Assembly (NCBI GenBank): GCA_949987705.1
Contig: OX465281.1
Span: forward strand, 192,869,112 to 192,933,111
Length of the DNA: 64,000 nt
Direction of reading: 5' to 3'
Origin: Thereva unica
Taxonomy: Eukaryota; Arthropoda; Insecta; Diptera; Therevidae
A model generated the notes under the pieces. The model made no database searches. It had not been told where the DNA came from and saw only the letters and a list, made by a program, of their open reading frames with translations. The position numbers and the translations under genes are program-made. Positions 21,100 to 31,823 of the stretch are shown piece by piece. Each line of letters opens with the position of its first letter. Position 1 is the first letter of the stretch.

Positions 21100-21920
21100 T
21101 GTGACCAAATCTTGGAAGTTAAATTTGACCCACTTCCCGGTTTCGGATAGAGCTGAAATTTTGCATACACGTTTAGTTTGGATGACAATGCAATCTGGCC
21201 ATTTTGTAAAAATATCAAGATGGCGGTTCCAAAATGGCGGCTGATTTTTGAAATTGTGCTCCGCGGCCCTCTGTCATGGGTATCAAATGAAAGGATATGA
21301 CAGGTAGAACACAATTAGCTATGTGGCGTCATTCCAAATTCAAAATGGCGGCCAACACTAAATTGCGGAAAGCTTATAATAGACTAAAAAGTAGAAAATA
21401 TAGCCGATCAACTTCCAATTTTGCACACACTCGTAGTTCGGGTGATAATTAATGTGTATAAATGATGCGATGAATAGCTGAGTTAAGGGTGAATTGAAAA
21501 TAAAGAAGCAATACACGTTACAAAAAATCACAAACAAACACAGAGATGCTGCTGTCAACTAAATTCAACTACTCAAATACTGAACTCATGTCCGTATGCA
21601 TAATTTCAACTCAACCTCAGCAGAGCTGAGTCGAGCTCAGTCAACCTTAACCCAAATCGACTCCCGTTTACATGTAGTTAGACTTGGGTTCAACTTGAGT
21701 TCAACTCATCATGTATAAGTACTAAATGCAATCTGACCTTTTTGTAAAAAAATCAAGAAGACGGTTCCGAGATGGCGGCCGTTTTTGCAATTATGTTCCA
21801 CCGAGCCCACGACATGGGTATCAAATGAATACAGTAAACTGTGTGACGTAATTTTAAATCTAATAGAATTGCCATCATAAAATGGCGGAATACATATAAT
21901 AAACTAAAAAGTAGAAAATA
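21100..21920. repeat. AAAATGGCGGC-containing dispersed repeat
   Basis: Similar to 40800-41356 in direct orientation (shared AAATTGCGGAAAGCTTATAAT, AACTCAACCT and AAGTACTAAATGCAATCTGAC phrases) and in inverse orientation to 39200-39370 plus 39850-40000. This is a non-coding repeat family; the conserved short motifs include AAGATGGCGGTTCC. Confidence 0.75.
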
Positions 21921-21922
21921 AA

Positions 21923-22454
21923 ATAAATGGTTAAAATTTTTTTTTTAAAAAAATTCTTTTAATTAACTAAAAAATGTACTGAAAAGTAAAAAATAAAAAA
22001 CATTTAAAAGAAAGCGTGAAATTTCAATTTTAATGAAAAAGTTAATTAAAAGAATGGCGCATTTTTCATCAAAAAAATTTTGTTTGAATTTTCTTCAAAG
22101 TGAATTGAGCAAAACAACAAGTTTAAATTAATTTTTTTATTACGCCGTATAAGTTAATACATAAAATCTTAAATATATTGAAAAATAAAACTAAATTAAA
22201 AAAGATGATTTTATAAAAAAAATGTGAATTTGAAATTAACAAAGCAAAAAATTGAGGGTTATTGTAAATCTCACGCGATTTACAGTTATATTTTCAATTT
22301 TTGATGAAAAAGCGCCATTCTTTTAATTAACTTTTTATTAAAATTGAAATTTCACGCTTTCTTTTAAATATTTTTTATTTTTTACTTTTCAGTACATTTT
22401 TTAGTTAATTAAAAGAATTTAAAAAAAAAAAAAATTTTTAACCATTTATTTTTT
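21923..22454. repeat. Foldback with arms of about 157 bp
   Basis: The left arm (21923-22079) and right arm (22296-22454) are near-perfect reverse complements, including AAAGCGTGAAATTTCAATTT and AGTTAATTAAAAGAATGGCG. The loop is about 215 bp and AT-rich. A partial inverted-orientation copy of arm and loop lies at 44255-44660. It is probably a MITE or foldback element; target duplication not visible. Confidence 0.8.
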
Positions 22455-22459
22455 AGAAA

Positions 22460-22740
22460 TAAATTACAATTACGAATTATGCAAAAGTAGTAATCGGTAT
22501 TTCAAAATTTAACTGTACATCTGTACTATGAACTACATATGTTTTTTATAGTACCTAACGCAATCTGACACTCAAAAACTCATGGAATAATAAATTATTT
22601 ATATTGTGGTTGTCGGTTACAAATGAAAAATTGCTTATATTGCTGATAAATCGCATAATTTTATAAAAAAAAACACCTTGTTTTACATGTTTAGGCGTAA
22701 ATAAGGCTTTAGCTGTTTGCCCTTACGAACTCGGCAAACT
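22460..22740. other. AT-rich spacer
   Basis: Nothing recognised. Confidence 0.5.
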
Positions 22741-23181
22741 ACCGCTTGCCTTGATAATGACCAATATAATTAAGGCCAGACTGGAACCTTACGCAGAAGC
22801 AATAAGTGAATACCAAGCTGGATTCAGAAGAAAATGCTGGGAATACAATTTCGACGTGTATCAACTTTTCATCGACTTTAAGCAAGCATACGACAGCATC
22901 GACAGGGAGCAAATGTATGCAACAATGCTGGACATCCCATCAGAGACATCCACAAAAAAACTAAAATAAGAATCTACAAAACCATCATACGTACAGTAGC
23001 TACGTATGGATGTGAAGCACGGAGTATCTCCCAGAAATACGCAGACAAGTTTGATATATTTGAGAGGAAGGTTCTCCGAAGGATATACGGCCCAATCAAT
23101 GAGGACAATGCACGGAGAATACGCTACAATCACGAATTGTACGACTTATACAAAGAATGTAAACTTTCGACCCATGCCAAG

Positions 23182-23920
23182 TGTAGCGGTTGCTACTTGT
23201 TATTAATTTACGTTCGTTGCTACTTGTTATTAGTTTATGTTCGTTACTGTAGCAAGTTTATTCAACATTCAGTTCAGTTCCTGTACTAGTAATTTTTGAG
23301 TACAGTGTTTTTAATATGTCAAAAATTATATTTTCACTACTACTTAGAAATACACTTTAAGAATACTGAATCAGATATCATATACGTAGACACTGAACAC
23401 ACAAACGATTTTCAAAAAACATAGACACACAAAAAGTTGTCATGAAAAATAAAATTTGAAAATGTATGAGTATTAGTTAGAAGTTAAAAGATTATACATA
23501 TCCGGATTTTAAACCGTTAAAATAATTAACGTATTTATTAAAACGAATTTAAATATAATGTAATAAAAATATAAATCAAAATTTACAAAGACATTTTAAT
23601 ATAAAATTTATTAAAATAAAATGGCGTGACGTGGTGTATAAATAAAATAAAATCTAAAAATCTCAAGACCCCCACATCATTTCTGGTGACCCCGACTAAG
23701 AAGAATTGCAGCCTTTCAATGAACTATAATTTGTAATTTGAAGAAAGAAGAAACAAGAAAGAAAATTTTAAAAATTATAGAAGAAAATTTAGAAGAAAGA
23801 AGTTAATACAAGAAAAATTAAGAAATCTATTCAAGAAAGAAAATTTAAAAAATTTAAAAAAGGAAAGTCAATTTTAATTCAATTAAATATTTTTCTTTTA
23901 ATTTTATAACCACGGTTAAG
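23182..23920 (+). mobile_element. Probable Ty3/Gypsy LTR with primer-binding site and leader fragment
   Basis: A segment starting TGTAGCGG and running to CCCCCACA (23182-23676) has the TG...CA ends of an LTR, AATAAA-type signals near 23640, and is followed eight bases later by a primer-binding-site match. About 220 bp of purine-rich leader follow before LINE sequence resumes. No gag or pol and no second LTR are seen, so it is a truncated remnant. Target duplication is not clear (only AAG on both sides). Confidence 0.5.
23684..23696 (+). other. tRNA-Trp-type primer-binding site
   Basis: TGGTGACCCCGAC is complementary to the 3' end (with CCA) of animal tRNA-Trp over 13 bases. tRNA-Trp priming is described for the CsRn1 group of Ty3/Gypsy elements. 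The match ends before the usual 18 nt. Confidence 0.5.
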
Positions 23921-24069
23921 GTGGGAAGATAATGTTAAGGCCGATGCAGCAAAACTGCTCAACACAAGAAACTGGAGTCAAGCTGCGGAGCAGAGAGACG
24001 TCTGGAGGAAGAAGCTGATGGAGGCCAAGGCTCGAATTGTTCTGTAGAGCCATCTAAGAAGAAGAAAGA

Positions 24070-24811
24070 ATAACACAGTTAGTTGTTAGCTGACTCAAAC
24101 AGACCTAGTTCTATCCATAATTTAATAAATTTGGTTGTGATGGTTTTGTGAGTTTATGGAAAGCTATTGGAAATGTGAAAACAAAATAAAAAGCATTTGA
24201 CGAAATCACAGCATCTCGGATGGTGTTATCCAAATGAACATCATATTCTAGCAGTCCCAAAAGTTGGTAGGCCCCTCTTTACAGATGTGCCACACAATTC
24301 ACCATTAACAGTTAATAGATGTTGGAATGATGTTGGGTCACGAACGTTGACTAATAACAAATGCAAATAGAAACACTCGCCTTTGCTTGGATGGACTGTG
24401 TAACCCCTTCCTGCGCTGGGTTGACAATTGAGTTGGAGTACATACTTTTAAATGCCAATAGGCCCAATGACGGAAGAAAAACCTAGATGCGTCACATGCA
24501 ACTCGTGAAGTTTCCCAACTTTCAACTTTTCATGCGTTTGACATTCGATGACAATCAACTCTTGCACAGAAGAATTCAAGCATACCCTACAGTTTTAATT
24601 ACTTAAGCACTTGTATAAACATTCTATTTTTCAAAAAACACTCGATAAATTAAGAAGTTTTAGACTGACATGATAAAAGCCGCATTCATTGGGGCGGTCA
24701 CACACTCGTTATACGATTGTTATGAAAGCAATGCACGAAAGCGACGCATGAAACGCGTTCTATGGGCTGGCATCTTTAATGCGACCTAATACTTGCATGG
24801 AAAATACATGT
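24070..24811. other. Spacer, nothing recognised
   Basis: No conserved motifs on either strand. Some minus-strand phrases look protein-like, but stops are frequent. Confidence 0.45.
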
Positions 24812-25310
24812 CTTCTTCTTTACGCTCCTTTAATCCCTCATGGGACATAGGGCGGAAACAGTTGCCCTCCAGCGGACTCTGGTTTGCGTGACAACTCTCA
24901 GCTCCGACCAGGTTCTCCCAGTTGTTGCGGCTTCAGCTAGTAGGGTTCTCCTCCACGTTGTTCTAGATCTTCCTCTCAAGGGCTTGTTTGGCTAGATTTT
25001 CGTTTTCGCGTCGCAAGGGTTGCTAGCCCAATTCCATTTCCTTCGCCTGATTTGGTCGTCTATCCTTTCTTGGCCGGCACGGCGCCATAGTTCTTCGTTT
25101 GAAATTCTATCTGATCTAAATACATGTGGGTAGCCTGACACTCTTTTTCGTTGTTTTCGTCGTTGAAATTTCTTTGACGAATGATCCCAATTACAATATC
25201 TTGGCATTTCGGAATATGTTTAGCAGCGTTCGGGCAAAGTCATCAGCGTGGTCAATATTGTAGATGGTGGTCGATCAGCTCGTTCAACCTGGATCCTCTT
25301 CTTCTTAGGG
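24812..25310 (-). pseudogene. 3' end of an RTE-type LINE
   Basis: The minus strand reads RISNEELWRRAGQ, RRRKWNWASNP and, in another frame, RSRTTWRRTLLAEATT followed by RVRWRATVSALC. This is the usual C-terminal tail of many animal RTE/jockey-like polyproteins (a HTLRK-type box missing here). It ends in an AAAGAAGAAG tail near 24812. It contains a deletion and frameshift; no RT core. Confidence 0.65.
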
Positions 25311-25555
25311 AAGAGTTGCAAGTCGCGGTGATGTGACGGCAATCGATGAGTTAAATAATGAGGATTGCACGTGACGGTGAAGAACTAATCGAACATACGA
25401 CATGGCATCTTGAGAGTATTCATGACTATGTCGCGGACTTTCGACGTACGTTGCTGCCAGAATTGTCATTCGGATGACAATACGACGTAAGCAAGCTGTC
25501 ACTGATCTTTAAGCCGATGTAGAACGATATGAGGTAATACCAAATTTTCACTAAC
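25311..25555. other. Short spacer
   Basis: Nothing recognised between the LINE tail and the next LINE's 5' UTR. Confidence 0.45.
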
Positions 25556-26137
25556 CACGACCACATCATCAATCTGTGTCAGTCTGACGTTAGTCCCGAC
25601 GGTGTGTTTGCCGGTAGTGTCTGTTTTTGTTTTTGCAATATTTGTGTTTTTTCGCTGTGTTTTATAATTTTTTTAACTTTATAGTGATCATTAGACAACA
25701 TTTTTGGTATTTTTAATTTTTGGTTGATGATTTTTTTTTAACTGGGGTTTTTGTTCCTGCTGTGCTAGTGATTTTTATTTGTTTTTGTTGTTGTTTTTTC
25801 CTGTCAATCTTGACAGCAGTTTTGTGGTTAGTAGCTTCTTTCCGCAATTTTTTTTTTCCCCGCTCTTGCCCATATATAAGAAAAAATAGGAAAATAATTA
25901 AAATAATAATTAATAATTTAATTTCATTATTTTCCTGTGAAAAAGTTGGTGCATAACCTTTTACTCTATTTACTTTGGTGATAACATTCACCTAAGGTTA
26001 TGCAACGTTTTTTTAAACCCGTGGATTGCTTCTCAAACTGAAAAATTTTTATTATCAGATTTAGCAATTTCTATTATCTGCAGTTTATTTTCGCTTTCTC
26101 GTCCTGGAAATTATTTTTGACCACCTTACTTTTTCCA

Positions 26138-27205
26138 ATGGCGGGTCCCCAGTTTTGTAAGCTGTGTTCTTTGGAAATCGTCCAAGACGGAATTTCCTGT
26201 GATGGTGTATGTGGTGGCGTTTTCCACCTTACCTGCCTCAACGTTCGAGTTAGTGGCAAAGCTTCGGCTCCTAGAGGGTCAACTTGCACTGAATGCTCCG
26301 ACATTCAACCCTGCCACGTCCTGAGACTTATGAAAGAGATCTCTGATGTCTTCCTTGATAGTCATGAGAAAGTCATGGGACGTCTAAATTCTTTCTCTGG
26401 AAATATCCCACATTTTCAGATGTTAACCGATGATGTCCAGTCGATCAACGTCCGGCTCGATACATTGACCGCCACCCTTGCTTCTGTTGCGACCAACTCG
26501 GGTACCCTTATAAATAAATTCCAAGAATTTTCGTCCCGGGTTGCAACGGTCTTTGACTCGATCGACGACATACATTCGGCGATCCTCAATCCTGTCGCTA
26601 CTTCCTCCTGCACTGTTAACTCCTTAGCTCCTCTTTTTCCGATATTAGATGACATTAAAAGGAGTACGAAACGTGTTCGGGCGGATATGGAACCGCTGTC
26701 TATAGCAGTGTTACAAAATCACAATGTCCTGAGTTCCCTATCCGTAAAATTAGAAAGCGTCAGCGATAGAATAAACTCCCCCTCAACGTTGACAGTATCT
26801 GCTGGCGCCCTGCAGGTAGGGGAGCAGCTTCTCCCTGCACCCTGCTCCACGGCTGTTCCTCCAACGGAGGATGACGCAGCTACTTTAAACCTCACAGCCT
26901 TAAACGACCCGACCAAAATACTTGAGCAAGCCCCTTCGGTGGAGGCTGCATCCAGTCTGGCTCCTAACAACCCGAAAACCCGTAGAAAGCATTCTTTCAA
27001 TTTATCAACACAAAGAAAAAAGTTGATAATTACCCTTACACCATGCAATACGAGAACTCCCTTAGTTCTAATCCAGCCGAAATTTGTGAAAATTTTGCAT
27101 CGTTCTTCCTCAAATCTTTCTCGTCCTCTGTTTTCCAACCAGATGAAGACAATTTTCGACATATCAATGCAATCCAAACGGCTCAAAACTTTTCCCTGTC
27201 TATAA
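26138..27205 (+). CDS. LINE-B ORF1 protein with PHD-type zinc finger
   Basis: The first ATG is at 26138 (CCAATGGCG). The N-terminal finger carries CKLC, a CDGVCGGVFHLTC core and CTEC, a C4HC3 arrangement characteristic of the PHD fingers found in ORF1 of some CR1/L2-group LINEs. A long Ser/Thr-rich and heptad-like middle with DSIDDIHSAI and DDIKRSTKRV could form coiled coil. Family role: RNA binding and RNP assembly. Authentic ORF1 sequence probably ends near 26985 (NPKTRR); the last 73 codons to 27205 read out of frame over RT sequence. Confidence 0.75.
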   Translation: MAGPQFCKLCSLEIVQDGISCDGVCGGVFHLTCLNVRVSGKASAPRGSTCTECSDIQPCHVLRLMKEISDVFLDSHEKVMGRLNSFSGNIPHFQMLTDDVQSINVRLDTLTATLASVATNSGTLINKFQEFSSRVATVFDSIDDIHSAILNPVATSSCTVNSLAPLFPILDDIKRSTKRVRADMEPLSIAVLQNHNVLSSLSVKLESVSDRINSPSTLTVSAGALQVGEQLLPAPCSTAVPPTEDDAATLNLTALNDPTKILEQAPSVEAASSLAPNNPKTRRKHSFNLSTQRKKLIITLTPCNTRTPLVLIQPKFVKILHRSSSNLSRPLFSNQMKTIFDISMQSKRLKTFPCL

Positions 27206-28722
27206 CCAGGGATGATATCTCGAAACATATAAATGAACTTCCACAAGATTTTTCGTTCGGCCCTGATGGAGTCCCTCCAGCTGTTCTAAAATCCTGTGCA
27301 GGGGCCCTACTGTCTCCTCTTCTATGTTTATTTCAAAAATCCCTAAATAAAGGGCGCTTCCCAACCTTATGGAAGAACTCTTTTATAATACCTGTCCATA
27401 AGAAAGGCTGTAAAAACGAAATATCTAATTATAGGCCAATTGCAAAGTTATCGTCTATACCAAAACTCTTCGAATCTATTATTTATTCTGCTATCGCCCC
27501 TATCTGCAAGAGGCTTATTTCAACAAACCAACATGGTTTTCTTGCAGCCCGTTCCACTACTACTAATTTACTGGAGTTCTCTTCACACACAATTAGAGGC
27601 TTTGTCACTGGCTGCCAAACTGACTGTGTCTATACAGATTTTAGTAAGGCTTTCGACAAGCTCTCCCACTCTATTATAGCTCTTAAACTAAAGAAAGTAG
27701 GATTTCCTCATGCCCTTGTGGGTTGGTTCCAGTCGTACTTAGCCGATAGAACCTACCAGGTTCTATTCCGCGGAGTCAAATCGAAGAACATCAAAGCGTC
27801 CTCTGGAGTCCCACAAGGCAGTCATCTTGGCCCTCTTCTTTTTATTTTATCAATTGACGATATTGTTACCCTGCTAAGGCACTGTAAAATCCTTATTTAC
27901 GCTGATGACATCAAACTGTATCGCCACATAAGGAGTATAGAGGATTGCAAACTTCTGCAATCAGATCTAAACACCTTCTATTCTTGGTGTTCCAACAACA
28001 ACCTTGTGCTTAATATTACTAAATGCGAGATCATGACTTTTTGTAGGAAACGTGGTGTTATAACTTTTGACTATACTCTCCTTGACAACAAGGTCTTCCG
28101 TACTGAATCTGTAATCGATCTTGGGGTTAGGTTAGAAAGTAAGTTGGATTTCTCCACCCACATCAATTATATCTCCTCCAAGGGCAATTCAGTCCTGGGA
28201 TTTATAAAAAGATGGTCCAAAGAGTTCAACAACCCCCTCGTCACTAAACACCTGTACGTATCTTTGGTTAGGCCTTTGCTTGACTACGCTTCCCAGGTTT
28301 GGTCTCCTTACTATTCCTCCCATGTTAGTAGAATCGAATCGGTTCAAAGGAAGTTCGTCCGGTTTGCACTCAGCCACCTCCCGTGGGATGACCCACTCGC
28401 TCTTCCGCCTTATGAGAACAGACTTAAATTGCTCAACTTAAGCTCCCTCCATAAGCGCCGTGAGGTCGCTGACGTTATATTCGTTCATCGACTGATGAAT
28501 GACAAAGTGGACTCTGGTTTCTTAAGAAACCGCGCGTCATTTAGAGTGAATAACTACAACCTGAGAGGTGAACCTCTTTTGCACATTAACTCCTCTAACA
28601 CCAATTATGGCATGTTCGAACCCGTTAATCGCATGCTTATAAATACTAACAACAATAGGAGTGTGTTTAGCTTGCTAACCAGTGAAGTTGTCCTTAAAAG
28701 GACCCTTCTCAATGTGGCGTGA
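26986..28722 (+). CDS. LINE-B reverse transcriptase, endonuclease-less
   Basis: Open from the codon after TAG at 26983 through 28722; the first ATG is 27043, but the linker KAFFQFINTKKKVDNYP upstream is authentic. RT motifs in order: SFIIPVHKKG, ISNYRPIAKLSSIPKLFE, NQHGFLAARSTTTNL, YTDFSKAFDKLSH (motif A), SSGVPQGSHLGPLLF (motif B), LIYADDIKLY (motif C at about 27893), and VIDLGVRLESKLDF (motif E). A thumb and C-terminal region with RRIESVQ-like SRIESVQRKFVRFAL follows. The catalytic Asp residues are present. It is the best preserved RT of its clade in the window. Confidence 0.9.
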   Translation, partial: KAFFQFINTKKKVDNYPYTMQYENSLSSNPAEICENFASFFLKSFSSSVFQPDEDNFRHINAIQTAQNFSLSITRDDISKHINELPQDFSFGPDGVPPAVLKSCAGALLSPLLCLFQKSLNKGRFPTLWKNSFIIPVHKKGCKNEISNYRPIAKLSSIPKLFESIIYSAIAPICKRLISTNQHGFLAARSTTTNLLEFSSHTIRGFVTGCQTDCVYTDFSKAFDKLSHSIIALKLKKVGFPHALVGWFQSYLADRTYQVLFRGVKSKNIKASSGVPQGSHLGPLLFILSIDDIVTLLRHCKILIYADDIKLYRHIRSIEDCKLLQSDLNTFYSWCSNNNLVLNITKCEIMTFCRKRGVITFDYTLLDNKVFRTESVIDLGVRLESKLDFSTHINYISSKGNSVLGFIKRWSKEFNNPLVTKHLYVSLVRPLLDYASQVWSPYYSSHVSRIESVQRKFVRFALSHLPWDDPLALPPYENRLKLLNLSSLHKRREVADVIFVHRLMNDKVDSGFLRNRASFRVNNYNLRGEPLLHINSSNTNYGMFEPVNRMLINTNNNRSVFSLLTSEVVLKRTLLNVA

Positions 28723-28892
28723 CTCTCTGCGTGCCTTACTCCCTTTTCAGTTTTGCACGCTTCTCTGTTTAATGTTTTTGATCTTTTATGTTTTAATATT
28801 TTATGTTTGCATGTCTCAGCTGAGCCACGGCAGTGGTAAATATTTCTCAGCTCTGCTGGGAAGTGTGCCTTCTGTCTTAGAAGGGAAACTCT

Positions 28893-28950
28893 ATATATGT
28901 ATATATATACATATATATATATATGTATGTATGTGTATGTATATATAGAT
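28893..28950. repeat. TA/TATG microsatellite in the LINE-B 3' UTR
   Basis: TATATATGTATATATATACA followed by further TA and TATG repeats. Confidence 0.95.
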
Positions 28951-29271
28951 TTTCATGCTTTGCTGTAAAGTGCGCCTTCTGTGCTAGAAGGGTTAACTCT
29001 TGAGAATTGTTGGCGCATTGAAACATCTTGCGTTTTACCCTGCAAGGGTATTATCCGCTCTGATTACAATTTTGTGATTATCAGATGGCATTAAAATTTT
29101 GATTGTATTGATGAAAAAAAGTTTGCAGTTACTCCTGTATTCTGTAAAGGTTAATGGTAATAATTGTACATTGCAACAGATGATTGTGTTGCAATTTCTT
29201 CTTGCGCATTTGAAATTGGTTAAAACATACACGAACTTGAACGACCAATGCAATGACATAAAAAGAGCTCC

Positions 29272-30237
29272 TTTCTTCTTCTTCTTCTATCCGCAACGGA
29301 TACGCTGCTGTCGGTGTCACAGGGTCTCGAACTCTATTCACGATTTGTTTTCATTCTTGCCGGTTTTTGGGGACATCTCGACCATCGGTAACTGATAATC
29401 ATTGATTCTTTAGGTTACCCTCGATATTCTTTAGCCAGGTTTTCTTCGCTGCTGATGGCTGGATTCTTCAGTCTGCGGGACGGTCTCGCCAGAGAAGTTT
29501 ACGGGGCAAGTGGTTATCATCCATTCAGCAAACATGTCCAAACTACCTTAGTCGATGTTTTTGCATTTCTTCTTCGATCAGTATCTGCTGATCGCATCTT
29601 TGTCTAACTGTCTCGTTTCGAAGGTGATCGCGGAGTGACACCGAGGATCTGCCTCAAGAATCGAATTTGGAAAACCTCGTATCGAAATCCGAGTCGTCCA
29701 TCGAATGCTTCACATATAGTCGCGTCGATCACAAAGTTGAAGAGAAGTGGCGAGGTGACGTTACCCTGTCGGACACTCGTTTGAATCGGGAACTCCTCGG
29801 ATAAGTCACTTTGAATACGAACGTTGCTGGTTGAGCCATCGTACGATGTTCAGAGAAGTTGGATAGTTTCCAATGGCAAGTGTTCGGTTTCCAAAGCTCT
29901 CCACAAGCTGTTTCAATCCATGCAATCGAAAGCGGGTTTGAAATCGATGAAAACGACGACAGTTTGTTTGCCGCAACGAATTCCTTCTTCCATTAGCTGA
30001 CGGAATACGAGTATTTGATCAATATATACTCGATGTGGTCTAAATCCCGCTTGTTCTTTCCGGCTCGTTTGCTCTCGATGTTTCTTTAGCCCTGATTGTA
30101 TGATTTTCGTAAATACTTTGCCGACGACCGAAAGAACGCTAATACCGCGATAATTTTTGCATTCCCGACTGTCATCTTTCTTCAAAATTTCTTTTTTCCA
30201 CGCCGACGGGACACTATCCGAATGCCATATACATACT
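29272..30237 (-). pseudogene. RTE-1 reverse transcriptase and C-terminal remnants
   Basis: The best frame (29913-30185) reads CKNYRGISVLSVVGKVFTKI, EQAGFRPHR and VVVFIDFKPAFDCMD (RT motif A with catalytic Asp). Further fragments follow: IQTSVRQG (motif B), SPLLFNFVIDATI, then a deletion that removes YADD, and the RLRWFGH-type tail region near 29540. Broken by frameshifts; not functional. Confidence 0.75.
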
Positions 30238-30244
30238 ATGTATT

Positions 30245-31816
30245 CAGTGGCGGTTCGTAAGGTTGAGGATAAGGGAAGTAATGCGCAAGGCGAACGATAA
30301 AAGTAAAAGTATCGAAGGCTTTACCTAAAAAAATAAAAAATAACTTATAGTGTAATTAGGTAAACAAAACATAAGGAATTCTTCCCAGTCTCAAATTTTT
30401 TTTATAGAACATGCTAGTTACGTCGAACGGTATACGAAACGGCCATTTTCTACCTCTAGCAACGCCGCTACGCAAGTTATCGGTCATTTTGTGAAAATTT
30501 TACCATTTTGGTCGTTCTTTCTAACTAAAGATGCGTATATACCTCGGTATGTCTAGAGGTACGAAAGAAGCGAAAAAAATAAAGGCAGTTCGTCATAATA
30601 TTGGCTATCAGCGGTTCTTTCTTATTTTTAAATTTAGGTTCTTTTGTGCATTTTTATGAACAAGAAAAATTTTTAAGCTTTTAAGTGAAAAAAAAAGGAA
30701 TCACAAATCGTGAATTTTTTCATTTTTTCGTAAATTTTTTTGAAATAGTTTCGCTGCTAAAGGACGTTTTGCGCCTTATTTCAGATTCTGTTGATATAAC
30801 GCGTCAAAAAAAAAAAAAAAAACGTTGAAAAACTGCAACTACATCTTTAATCTCGTTTAATTTTTCATATAAATGCATAATTTTGCTCAAAATCTAAAAA
30901 ACATACTAATAATAAAACCCTGAATACCTCTCATACACCCCCTACACCACCACCGACCGACATTACATTCTCCTGGCAAAAAAAACACTTCAGGCAAGCC
31001 GTACTCGAAAATACAATTCATACAATATTCTCTAAAGGAATCATCTTTAAAGAGAATCTTAACAAATATAATGGAAGCTACAAAGTTATCAGCTTATATT
31101 CATTATATACTGCCTACCACCCCACAAAAGATAAAGAGAAACTTCACCTATCTTCGATCTCTTTTTTCTTGACTATACAAACGAAAATTCATATTTTAAG
31201 AAGAGTCAAAAAAAAAAATTTCGAAGCAAAATTTTAAGAGCAAATTTAATATTGCTCAAAGCCAGAACAGATTACCAGAAAAAGAAACCAAGAAAACAAA
31301 GAGTACATGGTGGATACAGAAAATTGCTCTCTCTTCGACTTCTCGTATCCCACTGTTCGGCTCCGAAGAAGCTGCGTTAAGTTCACATTCTGATGTCACT
31401 GTATCAACGTAAACCTTTGCGCGAGTGTGAGTTCAATTTAATTTAATGTGTTGGAGTTTTCACGTTGATTTTCCGTGGTAAAGAAGCTGACGATATTACA
31501 GCTTCCCCATGTTGTGTAAGGTCTCGGCCACTATTGTATTTGCCACTTGAGAGGCACTTTTGTATTTGCCACTCTGTGACTCAGCGCTCATATCGTGGCT
31601 AAGGCTTTACTCTTTGTGTACAGTAGGATGATAAATTTCAATTGTACATTTTATATAAAAAACTCTGTACATTGCATCTTTAGTGTTTCCAGAGGAGGAA
31701 ATATATTAAGATTTTTCTTCTAATAATCTTAATATATTTAAATTAATTTTTATTGAGTTGCTTATTTGGTCAAGGGAAGCAGTGCTTCCTTTGCTTCAAA
31801 AGAGGAACCGCCACTG
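30245..31816. mobile_element. hAT-like non-autonomous element
   Basis: 1,572-bp insertion with terminal inverted repeats CAGTGGCGGTTC at both ends, flanked by ATGTATT (30238-30244 and 31817-31823). The duplication is seven matching bases, compatible with an eroded 8-bp hAT target site, and CAGTG-type ends are usual for hAT. The interior is AT-rich with no transposase frame. It splits RTE-1. Confidence 0.8.
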
Positions 31817-31823
31817 ATGTATT

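Larger units (their letters stand above)
22745..24066 (+). mobile_element. Decayed RTE-like LINE, internally deleted and split by an LTR
   Basis: The plus strand reads ARLEPYAEAISEYQAGFRRK then FIDFKQAYDSIDRE (RT motif A region), followed abruptly by a C-terminal part, YGCEARSISQ and KVLRRIYGPI, showing an internal deletion of the palm with YADD. After 23181 it is interrupted; from about 23920 it resumes with RWEDNVKADAAKLLNTRNWS and RDVWRKKLMEAKARI and ends in CTAAGAAGAAGAAAG. Non-functional. Confidence 0.75.
25560..28960 (+). mobile_element. LINE-B: PHD-ORF1/RT element lacking its endonuclease
   Basis: 5' UTR from about 25560, ORF1 with a PHD finger (26138 to about 26985), RT frame from 26986 to 28722, then a 3' UTR with two copies of a GCCTTCTG-AGAAGGG phrase separated by a TA microsatellite. 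ORF1 runs straight into the RT linker at 26985; the endonuclease domain that starts ORF2 in CR1/jockey-type LINEs is gone. Both remaining frames are open, so the deletion is young or was transmitted. It would need another element's endonuclease, or existing breaks, to insert. Confidence 0.8.

Noticed and set aside
24070..24811. Degraded transposase on the minus strand
   Set aside because: Some phrases look protein-like, but no catalytic motif or consistent frame could be found.
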